Part shown: positions 50,540-59,675 of the stretch, piece by piece
Numbering within the stretch: position 1 is the first letter of the stretch
Layout of the letters: each line of letters begins with the position of its first letter
DNA from: Paraburkholderia sartisoli
GTDB lineage: Bacteria > Pseudomonadota > Gammaproteobacteria > Burkholderiales > Burkholderiaceae
Reading direction: 5' to 3'
DNA: 64,000 bases
Assembly: GCF_900107685.1 (NCBI RefSeq)
Contig: NZ_FNRQ01000003.1
Coordinates: forward strand, 248,001-312,000
Position numbers and translations under genes: made by a program
Notes under the pieces: model-generated
Database searches by the model: none
What the model was told of the DNA's origin: nothing
What the model saw: the letters and a program-made list of their open reading frames with translations, nothing else

Positions 50540-52948
50540 ATGAGCACCTACGACACGCTTGACCCCTCGCCCGCGCCAGGAAGCGACGAGGAGGAAGTAG
50601 TACGGGACCTGATCCGGATCGTGTTCGAGCAGATCTGGTGGGTGCTCGGTATCGCCGGCACCGTCATCCTGCTGTCGGTCATCTATGCAAAGACGGCGGT
50701 TCACATCTATTCCGCCGATGCGATGATCCAGGTCGAAACGCCGACGTCGAGCACGTCGAGCGCCGCTGCCCTTTCCGCGTTGACCACGGTGGGCGGCAGC
50801 GCGCCGCGTACCGACGCGGAGATCGAGATCATCCGCAGCCGGACCGTGGTGGAGCCGGTGGTCGAGCAGTTCAAGCTGAACTTCTGGACGGCCGAGAACC
50901 GGGTGCCGTATATCAGCGCGGTTTCCCGGCTCTTCGCGCATCGAGGCAAGCCGCTCGCGGCGTGGTTCGGCATGCAGTCCTATGCATGGGGCGGCGAAAT
51001 CTTCACGGTCGACTCGATCACGGTGCCGAAGAGCCTGGACGGGGTCAAACTGACCTTGATCGCCGGGAACAACGGCACCTACCAGCTTCTCGACGGGAAC
51101 AGGCAGCCTGTCCTGAGCGGTGTCGCCGGCGAGCCCGCGACGGGGGGCGGCGTCACGCTGCTCGTCAAGCAGCTCGTCGCGCGCCCGGGGACGGAATTTT
51201 TCGTCACGCGCATCAATCAGCTCGATGCGGTGCTCGGTCTTGCCGGCGGCCTGCAGGTGAGCGAAAAGGGCCACGACACGGGGATCGTGCAACTGTCGTA
51301 CTCCGGTGTCGATCCGAAGCTGATCACGGCGATCACGAATGCCGTCGCGCTCTCGTACATGCACCATCGCACCGAGCGGGCCCAGGAAGAAGCCAGCAAG
51401 ATGCTGTCGTTCCTGAACAGCGAGCTGCCGCATCTGCGCGACGAACTGAAGCGCTCGGAAACGGCGCTGTCGGAATATCAGGCGCGCGTCGGCACGTTTC
51501 AGCCGACCCAGGAAGCGCAGGTGTATCTGTCCGGCGGTCTCCAGTACGAAAAGGAAATCGCGTCGCTCAGGATCCAGCGCTCGCAGTTGCTACAACGGTT
51601 CACGCCCGACAGCCTCGAGGTACAAACGATCGACGCGCAGATCGCCGCGATGGGACGCGAGAAGGCCCGTTTCGAGGACCGTTTCAAGACCTTGCCCGGC
51701 ACCGAACGCCAGGCGATGTCGCTGCAACGGGACGCGAAAGTCGCGGAGGAAGTTTATGTCGCGCTGCTCAACCGGATCCAGGAACTGTCGATCACGCGTG
51801 CGGGCACGATCGGCAACGTCCATATCGTCGACGAGGCGCTGGTTCCGTCCGCACCGGTGAAGCCGAAGGCCGCGCTGATCATCTCGGGCGGCACGATGCT
51901 CGGCGTCATTGCCGGCATCGGCTTTGCGATCGTGCGACGCAAGTTCCTGACGGGTGTCGCCGATCCCGACATGGTGGAACGGCGCTTTCGCGTGCCCGTG
52001 CTCGGCTCCATTTCGTATAGCGTCGAGCAGGCCCGCGCCGACCGTCTCGCGTACGAAAGGAAACAGGCCCGATTGCAGCGTCCCCAGGGTTGGGCCCGGC
52101 TCGCCAGTCCGTCGATGCCGAACGCGACCACCCTTTCCGGCTTCATGCGGCGCGTGATACCGCGGCTCCCGGGTGCGGGCGCGGTGGCGGCGGTGCGCGA
52201 AGCGTCGGTCGTGCTGCACGGCGAGCACACGCCGACCCGGCCGCTGCTCGTCAAGATGAATCCGTTCGACGTGTCGGTGGAAGGATTGCGCGGCCTGCGC
52301 TCGGCACTGCAATTCGGTCTCGTCGATGCGCCGAACCGCATCGTGTGCCTGACGAGTCCGGCGCCGTCCGACGGCAAGAGCTTCCTGTGCGCCAATCTGG
52401 CGACGCTGCTGTCCGAATCGGGCCGGCGGGTACTGCTGATCGACGCGGATCTGCGACGCGGACGGCTCGCGCAATATTTCGGCAGTTCACCGGAAGGCGG
52501 GCTGACCGAACTGCTGACCGGCCAGATCGACGTCGAGACCGCGGCGCGCGCGACCGGCGTCGAGGGGCTGCATTTCATCGGAGCCGGTGCTTACCCGCCC
52601 AATCCTTCTGAAATTCTCGCGTCGTCGCGTTTTTCCCATGTCATTCACCGGCTCGAACAGGAGTTCGACATCGTGCTGGTCGACACGCCGCCGCTTCTCG
52701 CGGTGGCGGATGCCGCGGTCGTCGCCAACATCGCCGGCTCGACGATTCTCGTGATGCGCGCGGGCATCCATACGGAACGCGATATCGACGAGTCGCTCAA
52801 GAAACTGCGGCGCGCTCGGGCCCGCATCATCGGAACCGTGATGAATGCCATGCAGATCAAGCGTGGCGGCCGCTACGGCTCCTATGACTACGCTTACGCG
52901 CATACCTATACCGTGTCGATGCCGACGGACGAGTCCAAAGACGAGTGA
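50540..52948 (+). CDS. wzc: Polysaccharide co-polymerase and tyrosine autokinase (Wzc-type BY-kinase)
   Basis: An 802-residue inner-membrane protein that controls chain length and export with Wza. The Wzz domain has its first helix at IWWVLGIAGTVILLSVIY, a large periplasmic region with coiled coils, and a second helix at LIISGGTMLGVIAGIGFAIV. The cytoplasmic kinase has Walker A PAPSDGKS (residues 607-614), Walker A' LLIDADLRRGRL (from about 632) and Walker B VLVDTPP (about 712), and ends in a Tyr cluster RYGSYDYAYAHTYTV. No matching Wzb phosphatase gene is present nearby. ATG 50540 has GAGA upstream. Confidence 0.95.
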   Translation: MSTYDTLDPSPAPGSDEEEVVRDLIRIVFEQIWWVLGIAGTVILLSVIYAKTAVHIYSADAMIQVETPTSSTSSAAALSALTTVGGSAPRTDAEIEIIRSRTVVEPVVEQFKLNFWTAENRVPYISAVSRLFAHRGKPLAAWFGMQSYAWGGEIFTVDSITVPKSLDGVKLTLIAGNNGTYQLLDGNRQPVLSGVAGEPATGGGVTLLVKQLVARPGTEFFVTRINQLDAVLGLAGGLQVSEKGHDTGIVQLSYSGVDPKLITAITNAVALSYMHHRTERAQEEASKMLSFLNSELPHLRDELKRSETALSEYQARVGTFQPTQEAQVYLSGGLQYEKEIASLRIQRSQLLQRFTPDSLEVQTIDAQIAAMGREKARFEDRFKTLPGTERQAMSLQRDAKVAEEVYVALLNRIQELSITRAGTIGNVHIVDEALVPSAPVKPKAALIISGGTMLGVIAGIGFAIVRRKFLTGVADPDMVERRFRVPVLGSISYSVEQARADRLAYERKQARLQRPQGWARLASPSMPNATTLSGFMRRVIPRLPGAGAVAAVREASVVLHGEHTPTRPLLVKMNPFDVSVEGLRGLRSALQFGLVDAPNRIVCLTSPAPSDGKSFLCANLATLLSESGRRVLLIDADLRRGRLAQYFGSSPEGGLTELLTGQIDVETAARATGVEGLHFIGAGAYPPNPSEILASSRFSHVIHRLEQEFDIVLVDTPPLLAVADAAVVANIAGSTILVMRAGIHTERDIDESLKKLRRARARIIGTVMNAMQIKRGGRYGSYDYAYAHTYTVSMPTDESKDE

Positions 52949-53065
52949 CGCTGTCGTATCGAAGACGTGATGGCCGTGCCCGACGTACAACGCGGGCGCG
53001 GCTTTTTTATGGTTCATCGCGGATTTCGGGAGCGCGGGACCTGCGGACTGGCACCGCGAAATGCA

Positions 53066-53097
53066 GAACGCCGGCAGCGGTGCCGGCGTTCTCTTCA
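53066..53097 (+). terminator. Terminator hairpin after wzc
   Basis: A perfect 11-bp stem, GAACGCCGGCA at 53066-53076 and TGCCGGCGTTC at 53081-53091, with a 4-base loop, followed by a weak T-rich TCTTC. It lies between wzc and the convergent methyltransferase gene, so it may serve both. Confidence 0.7.
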
Positions 53098-53130
53098 GGT
53101 TCGTTCTTCGTCGTTGCGACGATTCACCTG

Positions 53131-53862
53131 TCAGGACAGGCAGACGTACTGCCGATAGCTATATTTGCGCAACGCCGGGAAACGGGCCAGCAGCCGGTCG
53201 AGCGCCAGCGCCGGTCCGTGCAGACGACCGCGCAGCAGGTAGGTCGACGCCATCTGGATAAAGATCATTTCCGGAAATTCCGTGGTCACCGTGAAATGCC
53301 TGCGCAGTTCATCGACCTCGCGTGGCGCGAGCGGCGACTCGTCGACGTCGCCGTACTTTGGAACCCACAACTTGCCGATGACGTTATCGCGAAACCACAT
53401 CATCGTGTCGCTCGCGCCATTGTTTTCCCAGAAGAAGGCCCGGCCACCGGGCTTGATCGTCGCCCGCAACACGGCGCCGAACTGATCGAACGGCTCGATG
53501 TGGTGCAGGATCATCGAACCGAATACACAGTCGACCTGCGGCAATGTCGCGAGGTTTTGCGCGGCGAGCACGACGGGCCGGATATTGTCGATGCGATGCT
53601 CCGCGCAATAGCGCTTCAGGTTCTCGATGGCGAGCGGGCTCAAATCGACGCTGATCACGTTGGCGCCGAGCGACGCGAAATAGAGCGAAGACGCGCCCGC
53701 GCCGCAGCCCAGGTCGACCAGCGTCTTGCCGTGTAACGGGCCAAAGTGCTCGACTGCGCGGCGATACACGGGGCAATCGAGGTCCGGCATGTCGACAAGG
53801 CGACTGCTGTCTTCGCTGCGCGCGCGAAACAAACCGTCCCAAAACTCAGTAGCCTGTTGCAT
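53131..53862 (-). CDS. Class I SAM-dependent methyltransferase
   Basis: A 243-residue methyltransferase. Motif I is TLVDLGCGAGASSLYFASLGANVISVDLSPLAIENLKRY, motif IV CVFGSMILHHIEPFDQF, and post-motif IKPGGRAFFWENNGASDTMMWF. This arrangement is typical of small-molecule or sugar methyltransferases. GGAGC precedes ATG 53862. It is leftward at the right end of the locus, so probably a polysaccharide-modifying enzyme; acceptor unknown. Confidence 0.9.
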   Translation of the reverse strand: MQQATEFWDGLFRARSEDSSRLVDMPDLDCPVYRRAVEHFGPLHGKTLVDLGCGAGASSLYFASLGANVISVDLSPLAIENLKRYCAEHRIDNIRPVVLAAQNLATLPQVDCVFGSMILHHIEPFDQFGAVLRATIKPGGRAFFWENNGASDTMMWFRDNVIGKLWVPKYGDVDESPLAPREVDELRRHFTVTTEFPEMIFIQMASTYLLRGRLHGPALALDRLLARFPALRKYSYRQYVCLS

Positions 53863-54042
53863 CGATTGCTCCTTGCATCCATTGCCGGCATTCGCGGCAG
53901 GTTCAATTAACTTCGAGCGGCGCGGAATCGCGCGTCGACATTATTGCCGGACGGTCGATACCGCACTGTTCGCGCACACACGCTCGATGCGGGCGCGCAA
54001 AGCCTGGTGGAACGCGGCGGTGGCGCGGACGGCAGGTGGAGG

Positions 54043-54079
54043 CAGCTAGCTACCGGCTAGCTACCCGGTATCGGCTAGC
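54043..54079. repeat. Short CTAGC-based tandem repeat
   Basis: Two near-identical units, CTAGCTACCGG and CTAGCTACCCGG, followed by a partial CTAGC after TATCGG. They lie right over and beyond the stop codon of the leftward glycosyltransferase. Each GCTAGC is itself palindromic. Confidence 0.7.
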
Positions 54080-55265
54080 GTCCCCACGTTCCGCGTCGCG
54101 CGGCGTCGCCGGGCCACGCGTCGACAGGCGTTACTTCGACGCGCGGGCGCGCGCCCGCCGCGGCAATCGTGCGCGTGACTTCAAGCATGAACTTGTGCCG
54201 GAACGTGGCCGCTGAAAACCGCTCGGCGTTCGCGCGGCACGCGGTGGCCGTGATCAGCGTGTGCTGCCGCTCGAAGCGCTCCAGCGCCTCCAGCAGCGAA
54301 GCGACGGTTTGCCGTTCGAAATAGACGCCCGTCGGGCACGGTTCGCCCAGCGGAATCACCGTTTCGAGCGCGCCGCCCTTGCCATAGGCGATCACCGGTG
54401 TGCCGCACGCCTGCGCCTCCACGGAAACGATGCCGAAATCCTCCTCGGCGGCAAACACAAACGCCCGCGCGCGCTGCAGAAGGTCACGCAGCACCTCGAA
54501 GGGTTGATATCCGAGAATCTGCACGTTCGGTCCCGCCCTGGCGCGAATCGACGCCATCTCCGGACCGTCGCCGACAACCACCAGCCGGCGGCCGGGTGTC
54601 GCCGTGAACGCCTCGACGATCAGCGACATCCGCTTGTACTGCACCATGCGCGAAGCGGCCAGGTAAAAATCATCTTTCTGCGCGCACACATCGAATCTGT
54701 TCACGTCGACGGGCGGCGCGATCACGGTCGCGTCGCGGCGATACGCCTTCTGGATCCGGCGCGCGACGAACTCCGAGTTCGCGATCAGCCGGTCGACGCC
54801 GTTCGTCGAGTGCGTATCCCAGCCGCGCAGATAGTGCAGCAACGCGCGGGTCGCCCAGGACCGCGGCCCGCGCGTGAGCTTTGCCTCACGCAGATATTGG
54901 TGCTGCAGGTCCCACGCATAGCGCATCGGCGAATGCACGTAGCTCACGTGCGTCTGGTCCGGGCCGACCAGCACGCCCTTGGCGACCGCATAGGAACTCG
55001 AAATGACGAGATCGAAGCTCGACAGATCAAGCTGCTCGATGGCGAGCGGCATGAGCGGCAGATACATCCGGTAGTGGCGCCGTGCAAATGGCAGACGCTG
55101 GATGAAGCTGGTGGTGACCTTCTTGCCGTGAACCGGCGCACGGTCTTCGAGAAAATCGACGAGACTGTACAACTCCGCATCCGGAAAGCAGTGGATGATG
55201 TGCTCGAGCACCTTCTCCGCACCGCCGGGCGACACCAGCCAGTCGTGGACGATCGCGACTTTCAT
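54075..55265 (-). CDS. Glycosyltransferase family 4
   Basis: A 396-residue GT-B enzyme starting MKVAIVHDWLVSPGGAEKVLEHI at ATG 55265. The acceptor domain has HVSYVHSPMRYAWDLQHQYL, and the donor domain has APPVDVNRFDV, FYLAASRMVQYKRMSLIVEAF and EEDFGIVSVEAQACGTPVIAYGKGGALETVIPLG with the EX7E pair. It resembles mannosyltransferases of the WbaZ type, which fits the ManC gene in the locus, but the sugar is not proven. The long upstream frame beyond 55265 is a shadow of the divergent GT gene. Confidence 0.93.
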   Translation of the reverse strand: MKVAIVHDWLVSPGGAEKVLEHIIHCFPDAELYSLVDFLEDRAPVHGKKVTTSFIQRLPFARRHYRMYLPLMPLAIEQLDLSSFDLVISSSYAVAKGVLVGPDQTHVSYVHSPMRYAWDLQHQYLREAKLTRGPRSWATRALLHYLRGWDTHSTNGVDRLIANSEFVARRIQKAYRRDATVIAPPVDVNRFDVCAQKDDFYLAASRMVQYKRMSLIVEAFTATPGRRLVVVGDGPEMASIRARAGPNVQILGYQPFEVLRDLLQRARAFVFAAEEDFGIVSVEAQACGTPVIAYGKGGALETVIPLGEPCPTGVYFERQTVASLLEALERFERQHTLITATACRANAERFSAATFRHKFMLEVTRTIAAAGARPRVEVTPVDAWPGDAARRGTWGR

Positions 55266-55442
55266 GATTTCCGTACCAGGAGAAAAGCAGACCAGGCCAG
55301 TGTAAGCGGCCGTTTTGCGGCCGTGCGTGCGCGCGGCCACACAGCACGCACGCCGCTTTGCGAATAATGAGGACTCGTCGGGCGGCCGGCCTGCGCGCCG
55401 CGCCCTGCCCGCCTGATTCCGCATCTCTCCTGGCGCACGACG

Positions 55443-56699
55443 ATGAACGCTCCTGACCTGATCCGCCGTTTCCAGCCAGCCAAAGCCGGCGCCGCGGCGC
55501 TGCCCGCCGAAGCCGGCGTGTACGACGGCACGCGCACGCCGACGGTGCTCTTCCTCGATCAGACCGGCCAGATGGGCGGCGCCGAATTCGCGCTGCTGCC
55601 GCTCGCCGAAGCATGCACGGCGCGCGGCGAGGTCGTGCTGCTGGCCGACGGGCCATTTCGCGCCCGGCTCGAGGAACACGGCGTGCACGTGAAGGTGCTG
55701 AGCGACGCGCGCGTCTCGAACCTCGACCGCGAAGCCGTGCGGCTCAACCTGCTTTCCGCGGTGCCGGGCATCCTGAGGCAGATACGGGCGATCGCACGCG
55801 AGGCGCGGCGCTTCGACGTGCTCTTCGTCAACACGCAGAAAGCGATGGTGCTCGGCGCGCTCGGCAAGCCGCTGCACCGGCGCCCGGTGATCTGGTTTCT
55901 GCACGACATCATGTCGCGCGCGCACTTCGGACGCGTGCAGTTGCTGGTCGTCAAATGGCTCGCGCGTTACGTGGTGGACCAGGTCGTGGCCAACTCGCGC
56001 GCCTCGGCCGAAGCCCTGAGCGCGCTGGCCGGCATCCCCGCCGAACGCATTCCGGTGATTCCGAATGGCATCGACGCCGCCGCCTTCCACAAGGTCGACG
56101 CGCATACCGCCGACGACCGCGCCGCGCTGCGCCGCCGCCTCGGCCTGCCCGAGGACGCATACCTTGCGGGTCTCTTTGGCCGCCTCGCGCCGTGGAAAGG
56201 TCAGCACATCGCGTTGCAGGCGCTTGCGAAGCTGCCCGACGTACATCTCGTGCTGGTTGGCGCGCCGCTTTTCGGCGAACATGCCTATGCCGACGGCCTG
56301 CGCCTGCAGGCCGAAGAACTCGGCGTGACCGGGCGCGTGCATTTCGCGGGCTTTCGCGACGACATGCCGGCCTGGATGAAAGCGATGGACGTGATCCTGC
56401 ATACGTCGATCGACCCTGAACCGCTCGGGCGCGTGGTGATCGAAGGCATGATCGCGGAGCGCCCGGTGGTCGCGGCAGCCGCCGGCGGCGTACTGGAGAT
56501 CGTGCGCGACGGCCACAACGGTCTGCTGGCCCAACCCGGCGATGTAGACGGCATCGTCAAGGCCATCGACACCGTTCGCCTTCACCCGGACGTCGCGCAG
56601 CGTCTCGCGAAACAGGGGGCGATCGACGCGCAACGCGACTTTTCGCTCGAAGCCTACGTGAGCAGAATGACCCAGGCGATTGCACGCGCGGCGCGGTAA
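55443..56699 (+). CDS. Glycosyltransferase family 4
   Basis: A 418-residue GT-B glycosyltransferase. N-terminal FLDQTGQMGGAEFALLPLAEAC is the acceptor-domain loop, and FLHDIMSRAHFGRVQLLVV, IPNGIDAAAFHKV, LAGLFGRLAPWKGQHIALQAL and PEPLGRVVIEGMIAERPVVAAAAGGVLEIV give the donor domain with EX7E. It is divergent from the preceding GT, with 177 bases between them, and is the last gene of the exopolysaccharide locus on the right. Confidence 0.93.
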   Translation: MNAPDLIRRFQPAKAGAAALPAEAGVYDGTRTPTVLFLDQTGQMGGAEFALLPLAEACTARGEVVLLADGPFRARLEEHGVHVKVLSDARVSNLDREAVRLNLLSAVPGILRQIRAIAREARRFDVLFVNTQKAMVLGALGKPLHRRPVIWFLHDIMSRAHFGRVQLLVVKWLARYVVDQVVANSRASAEALSALAGIPAERIPVIPNGIDAAAFHKVDAHTADDRAALRRRLGLPEDAYLAGLFGRLAPWKGQHIALQALAKLPDVHLVLVGAPLFGEHAYADGLRLQAEELGVTGRVHFAGFRDDMPAWMKAMDVILHTSIDPEPLGRVVIEGMIAERPVVAAAAGGVLEIVRDGHNGLLAQPGDVDGIVKAIDTVRLHPDVAQRLAKQGAIDAQRDFSLEAYVSRMTQAIARAAR

Positions 56700-56709
56700 G
56701 GCACACACG

Positions 56710-56949
56710 TCAGCCCCGCGACCGCTCGGCGCCACCCGCCTTCATGTCGTGCATCGCGGCAAGCATGGCAAGATGCGCGCGCTCGACGGCCACCTCCTCG
56801 TCGCTCATCGCGTTACACGCCTGCGCGCCCATGATCACGCCAAGACATAACCCATAGTTGCCCGCGAGCACGCTTGCGGCCGTCGAGTTGCATTTCATGC
56901 GCTCATAAGCGACGTCGAGCGTGCGCCTCAATTTGCCTTGCATCGTCAC
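56710..56949 (-). CDS. Small hypothetical protein
   Basis: A 79-residue protein with AGGAGA five bases before GTG 56949; an ATG two codons later is equally possible. The sequence MQGKLRRTLDVAYERMKCNSTAASVLAGNYGLCLGVIMGAQACNAMSDEEV is helical with a moderately hydrophobic centre and three Cys. I do not recognise it. Confidence 0.6.
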   Translation of the reverse strand: MTMQGKLRRTLDVAYERMKCNSTAASVLAGNYGLCLGVIMGAQACNAMSDEEVAVERAHLAMLAAMHDMKAGGAERSRG

Positions 56950-57060
56950 CGGACTCTCCTTTCTGCGGTCAACACCGACGAAAGAAGCGTACCCGTGCGC
57001 AGGTCGAAGCGTAACTGGCCGGATGGCCTATAGCTCTCGCGAGAAAGATCGGGCACATTG

Positions 57061-57099
57061 AAAAAGCGCCGCGTGCCAGGGGGCAGCGCGGCGCTTTTT
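57061..57099. terminator. Bidirectional Rho-independent terminator
   Basis: AAAAAGCGCCGCG at 57061-57073 pairs with CGCGGCGCTTTTT at 57087-57099. Runs of T follow the stem on both strands. It terminates rpiA leftward. Confidence 0.9.
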
Positions 57100-57125
57100 A
57101 GCGGACCCAACGTGATGCAGCAAAT

Positions 57126-57821
57126 TCAGTTTCTTTCGTACACGATCGTCTCGACACCGGTGTCGCCGCCAAGCAGGCAGATATCGGCGCCGCGCGCGGC
57201 GAAGAGGCCCACCGTCACCACGCCCGGCCATGCGTTCACGTGCATTTCGAGCGTGCGCGGGTCGCTGATGCGAAGACCCTTGACGTCGAGAATCTCGTTG
57301 CCGTTGTCGGTCAGGAACGGCGTACCGTCCTTCTGCACGCGTACCACCGGCACGCCGCCCATCGCCGTGATGCGCCGGCCAGTCGCGGTGCGCGCCATCG
57401 GCACGACCTCGACCGGCAGCGGAAACGTGCCGAGCACGTCCACGCGCTTGCTGGCGTCCGCGATGCAGACGAACACTTCCGACACGGAAGCCACGATCTT
57501 CTCGCGCGTCAGCGCCCCGCCGCCGCCCTTGATCATGGCGCCGCTAGCATCGATCTCGTCGGCGCCGTCCACGTACACCGTCAGCGAATCGATCTCGTTC
57601 AGATCGAACACCTTGATGCCGTGCGACTGCAGACGCGCGGTGGTGGCGAGCGAGCTGGACACCGCGCCGCGATAGCGCTGCTTCGTCGCGGCCAGTGCGT
57701 CGATAAAGCAGTTCGCGGTCGAGCCCGTGCCGACACCGATCACGGCGCCCTGGGGCACATGGGCATTCACGTAGTCGGCGGCGGCCTGGCCGACCAGTTG
57801 CTTGAGTTCGTCCTGAGTCAT
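57126..57821 (-). CDS. rpiA: Ribose-5-phosphate isomerase A
   Basis: A 231-residue cytoplasmic isomerase of ribose 5-phosphate and ribulose 5-phosphate in the non-oxidative pentose phosphate pathway. Diagnostic motifs are [52 protein letters not shown] (with the catalytic Asp and Glu) and [10 protein letters not shown] near the end. ATG 57821 matches the family start ([14 protein letters not shown]); the longer frame is non-homologous. A strong terminator follows. Confidence 0.97.
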   Translation of the reverse strand: MTQDELKQLVGQAAADYVNAHVPQGAVIGVGTGSTANCFIDALAATKQRYRGAVSSSLATTARLQSHGIKVFDLNEIDSLTVYVDGADEIDASGAMIKGGGGALTREKIVASVSEVFVCIADASKRVDVLGTFPLPVEVVPMARTATGRRITAMGGVPVVRVQKDGTPFLTDNGNEILDVKGLRISDPRTLEMHVNAWPGVVTVGLFAARGADICLLGGDTGVETIVYERN

Positions 57822-57867
57822 GGGGATGTAAGGCGGGCGTGAGTAAAAACGTGAGTTTACCGGAAGC

Positions 57868-58761
57868 TCAGGGGGCCGGCCGCGTCGGCGGCGCTTCGGG
57901 GCCGATGTACTTGTCGAGCAGCGCGTCCGCGATCGCTTCGGTTTCGGCATCGGGGTTGCCCGCGTAGTCGCGCGGCCGGAAGTGCATCTGGAACGCCGCG
58001 AACACGCGGCGGGTGCGCGCGTCGAGCACGCCATCGGTGGCCGTCTCGTAGCCGTAACGCGCAAGCCGGCGCTGCAGGCCGGCTACGTCGACGGGTTGAG
58101 CGGGGTCGCGTCCCGCAAGATGCGCGCTCACGGTAGCGGCGTCCGGCCATGCGCCGACGCCCGCGTCGTAGAGCTGCTTCCACGGAAACAGCGGGCCAGG
58201 ATCGATCTTGCGTTGCGGCGCGATATCGCTGTGGCCCACCACGCGTGTCGGCGGAATGCCGTAGCGCGAGACGATGTCCTTCGCGAGACGGATCAGCGCG
58301 TCGACCTGCGCCGGCGGATACGGCTGCCAGCCGCGGCCCTGGGGCGTGTCGATGGGGCCGAGGTTGACGTTCTCGATGCCGATGGAAGCCGCGTTCAGTT
58401 CGGTCGTGCCCTGCCAGTAGCTCGTCCCCGCATGCCACGCGCGCTGGCTCTCGGGCACCAGCTGGAAAACCACGGGCTCGCCGTGTTCGATCCTGGGCGC
58501 GTCCGGCACGACGTAATGGGCGCTGACGCCTTCCGTGGTCAGCACCTGCAGCGACTTCGCCTCGTCGATCTCGGTGTAGTGCATCACCAGAAACCGCACG
58601 CGCGAGTCGGCGCTCCGTGCGTGCCGGCTTGTGTCGGCGAGGTAGGTGCCGCGCTCGACCATCGTCGTCGTGCAGGCGGCGAGCAACGCGGTGCAGAGCG
58701 CGAGCGCCGCCGCGCGCATGAGGCACTGAACGCGGGCGCGATTTACGTCAATTGAATTCAT
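57868..58761 (-). CDS. amiD: N-acetylmuramoyl-L-alanine amidase, AmiD-like lipoprotein
   Basis: A 297-residue amidase_2 (zinc) lipoprotein with lipobox LLAAC at about residues 26-30. The catalytic domain has the zinc ligands His in [12 protein letters not shown] and [21 protein letters not shown], with [26 protein letters not shown] between them. A C-terminal peptidoglycan-binding helical domain ([38 protein letters not shown]) follows. This is the AmiD layout, an outer-membrane enzyme that cleaves muropeptides. The start is ATG 58761; an internal ATG at 58719 is possible. Confidence 0.93.
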   Translation of the reverse strand: MNSIDVNRARVQCLMRAAALALCTALLAACTTTMVERGTYLADTSRHARSADSRVRFLVMHYTEIDEAKSLQVLTTEGVSAHYVVPDAPRIEHGEPVVFQLVPESQRAWHAGTSYWQGTTELNAASIGIENVNLGPIDTPQGRGWQPYPPAQVDALIRLAKDIVSRYGIPPTRVVGHSDIAPQRKIDPGPLFPWKQLYDAGVGAWPDAATVSAHLAGRDPAQPVDVAGLQRRLARYGYETATDGVLDARTRRVFAAFQMHFRPRDYAGNPDAETEAIADALLDKYIGPEAPPTRPAP

Positions 58762-59000
58762 TCGTCACTGCGTAGCCGCGGGCGCCGGGGGTTCGATGAC
58801 TTTTGTCGACGCCGGCACGATTGAAATGAAGCGTGTCATGCGCGGGCGGATTGCGCCCTGAGCCAGGTCACAACCGCTTCCGCGCACGAGTCCGCACGCA
58901 TGAAGCGCGAACGCTTACGTCTTTGTGAACGCCCCACGCTGGCCGACATTCTAGTCGGCTATCGGGATGAAGTCGTGTCAGCTGACCGGGGCGCAATCCA

Positions 59001-59630
59001 TCAATCGGCGGTCAGTGCGCCGCGCAGTGCCTCCAGAAAGCGCAGATACGCGGTCGCCCCCGGATCGGGATGGCCGATGCTGCGCTCCTGCACCCACGCC
59101 GCCCGTCCCTTCTGCGACTGCAGGCCCGCCGTCGCCCCGATCCTCTCGCGCGCCGTATCGATCATCAAGGCCAGCAGCGCATCCGCCTCGCCCTGCGACG
59201 CCTCCAGCACATCCAGACTGGGCACCAGCGCATCGAGCACGGTCTTGTCGCCGACCTTGCTCTTGCCGCGTTCGGTGATGCGCGCCGCCACCGCGCGGCC
59301 GATGGCCAGCGCCTCATCCTTGCCGGCCGAAGACTTGCCCGACACCGCCTTCGCGGCGGCAAGCAGCCCGCCGCCGATCAGCGCGGCAAACGTCGACGGA
59401 TTCGCCGTCGAGAAGGCCTTGCCGGCAGCAAGCAGGACGTCGTTGAGCGTGGCGTCGGCGGGCAATGCCGCGAGCGCCGCGACGACCGCCGCCGAGCCGG
59501 CCTGCACCGTGATGCCGAGGTCGCCGTCGCCCAGCGCCGCATCGAGTTCGCGAAGCTCCTCCGCGTGCGCGGGGAGCGTCGACAATGCACGGCTCAGCAC
59601 AGTGCGCAATTCGCTGCAGGAAACACGCAT
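59001..59630 (-). CDS. dhaL: Dihydroxyacetone kinase L subunit (DhaL-type)
   Basis: A 209-residue nucleotide-binding subunit: the DAALGDGDLGITVQAGSAAV Asp triad binds Mg-ATP/ADP, and SGKSSAGK, GDKTVLDALVP and HPDPGATAYLRFLEAL complete the helical barrel. GGAGA precedes ATG 59630. It pairs with DhaK directly upstream (45-base gap) to phosphorylate a small ketose. No PTS-type DhaM gene is present in the window, so a direct ATP-dependent kinase is more likely. The stop is followed by a 100-base region with no gene. Confidence 0.92.
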   Translation of the reverse strand: MRVSCSELRTVLSRALSTLPAHAEELRELDAALGDGDLGITVQAGSAAVVAALAALPADATLNDVLLAAGKAFSTANPSTFAALIGGGLLAAAKAVSGKSSAGKDEALAIGRAVAARITERGKSKVGDKTVLDALVPSLDVLEASQGEADALLALMIDTARERIGATAGLQSQKGRAAWVQERSIGHPDPGATAYLRFLEALRGALTAD

Positions 59631-59675
59631 GCCACTCTCCTTTTAAATCGGCCCGAAACCGGCTTCAAACAGCGA

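Noticed and set aside
55266..56735. N-terminal extension of the GT4 gene at 54075-55265
   Set aside because: It is the antisense of the divergent GT4 gene; MKVAIVHDW at 55265 is the true start.
58900..59646. 248-codon rightward Ser/Ala-rich open frame
   Set aside because: Opposite dhaL, which has a ribosome binding site and conserved motifs.
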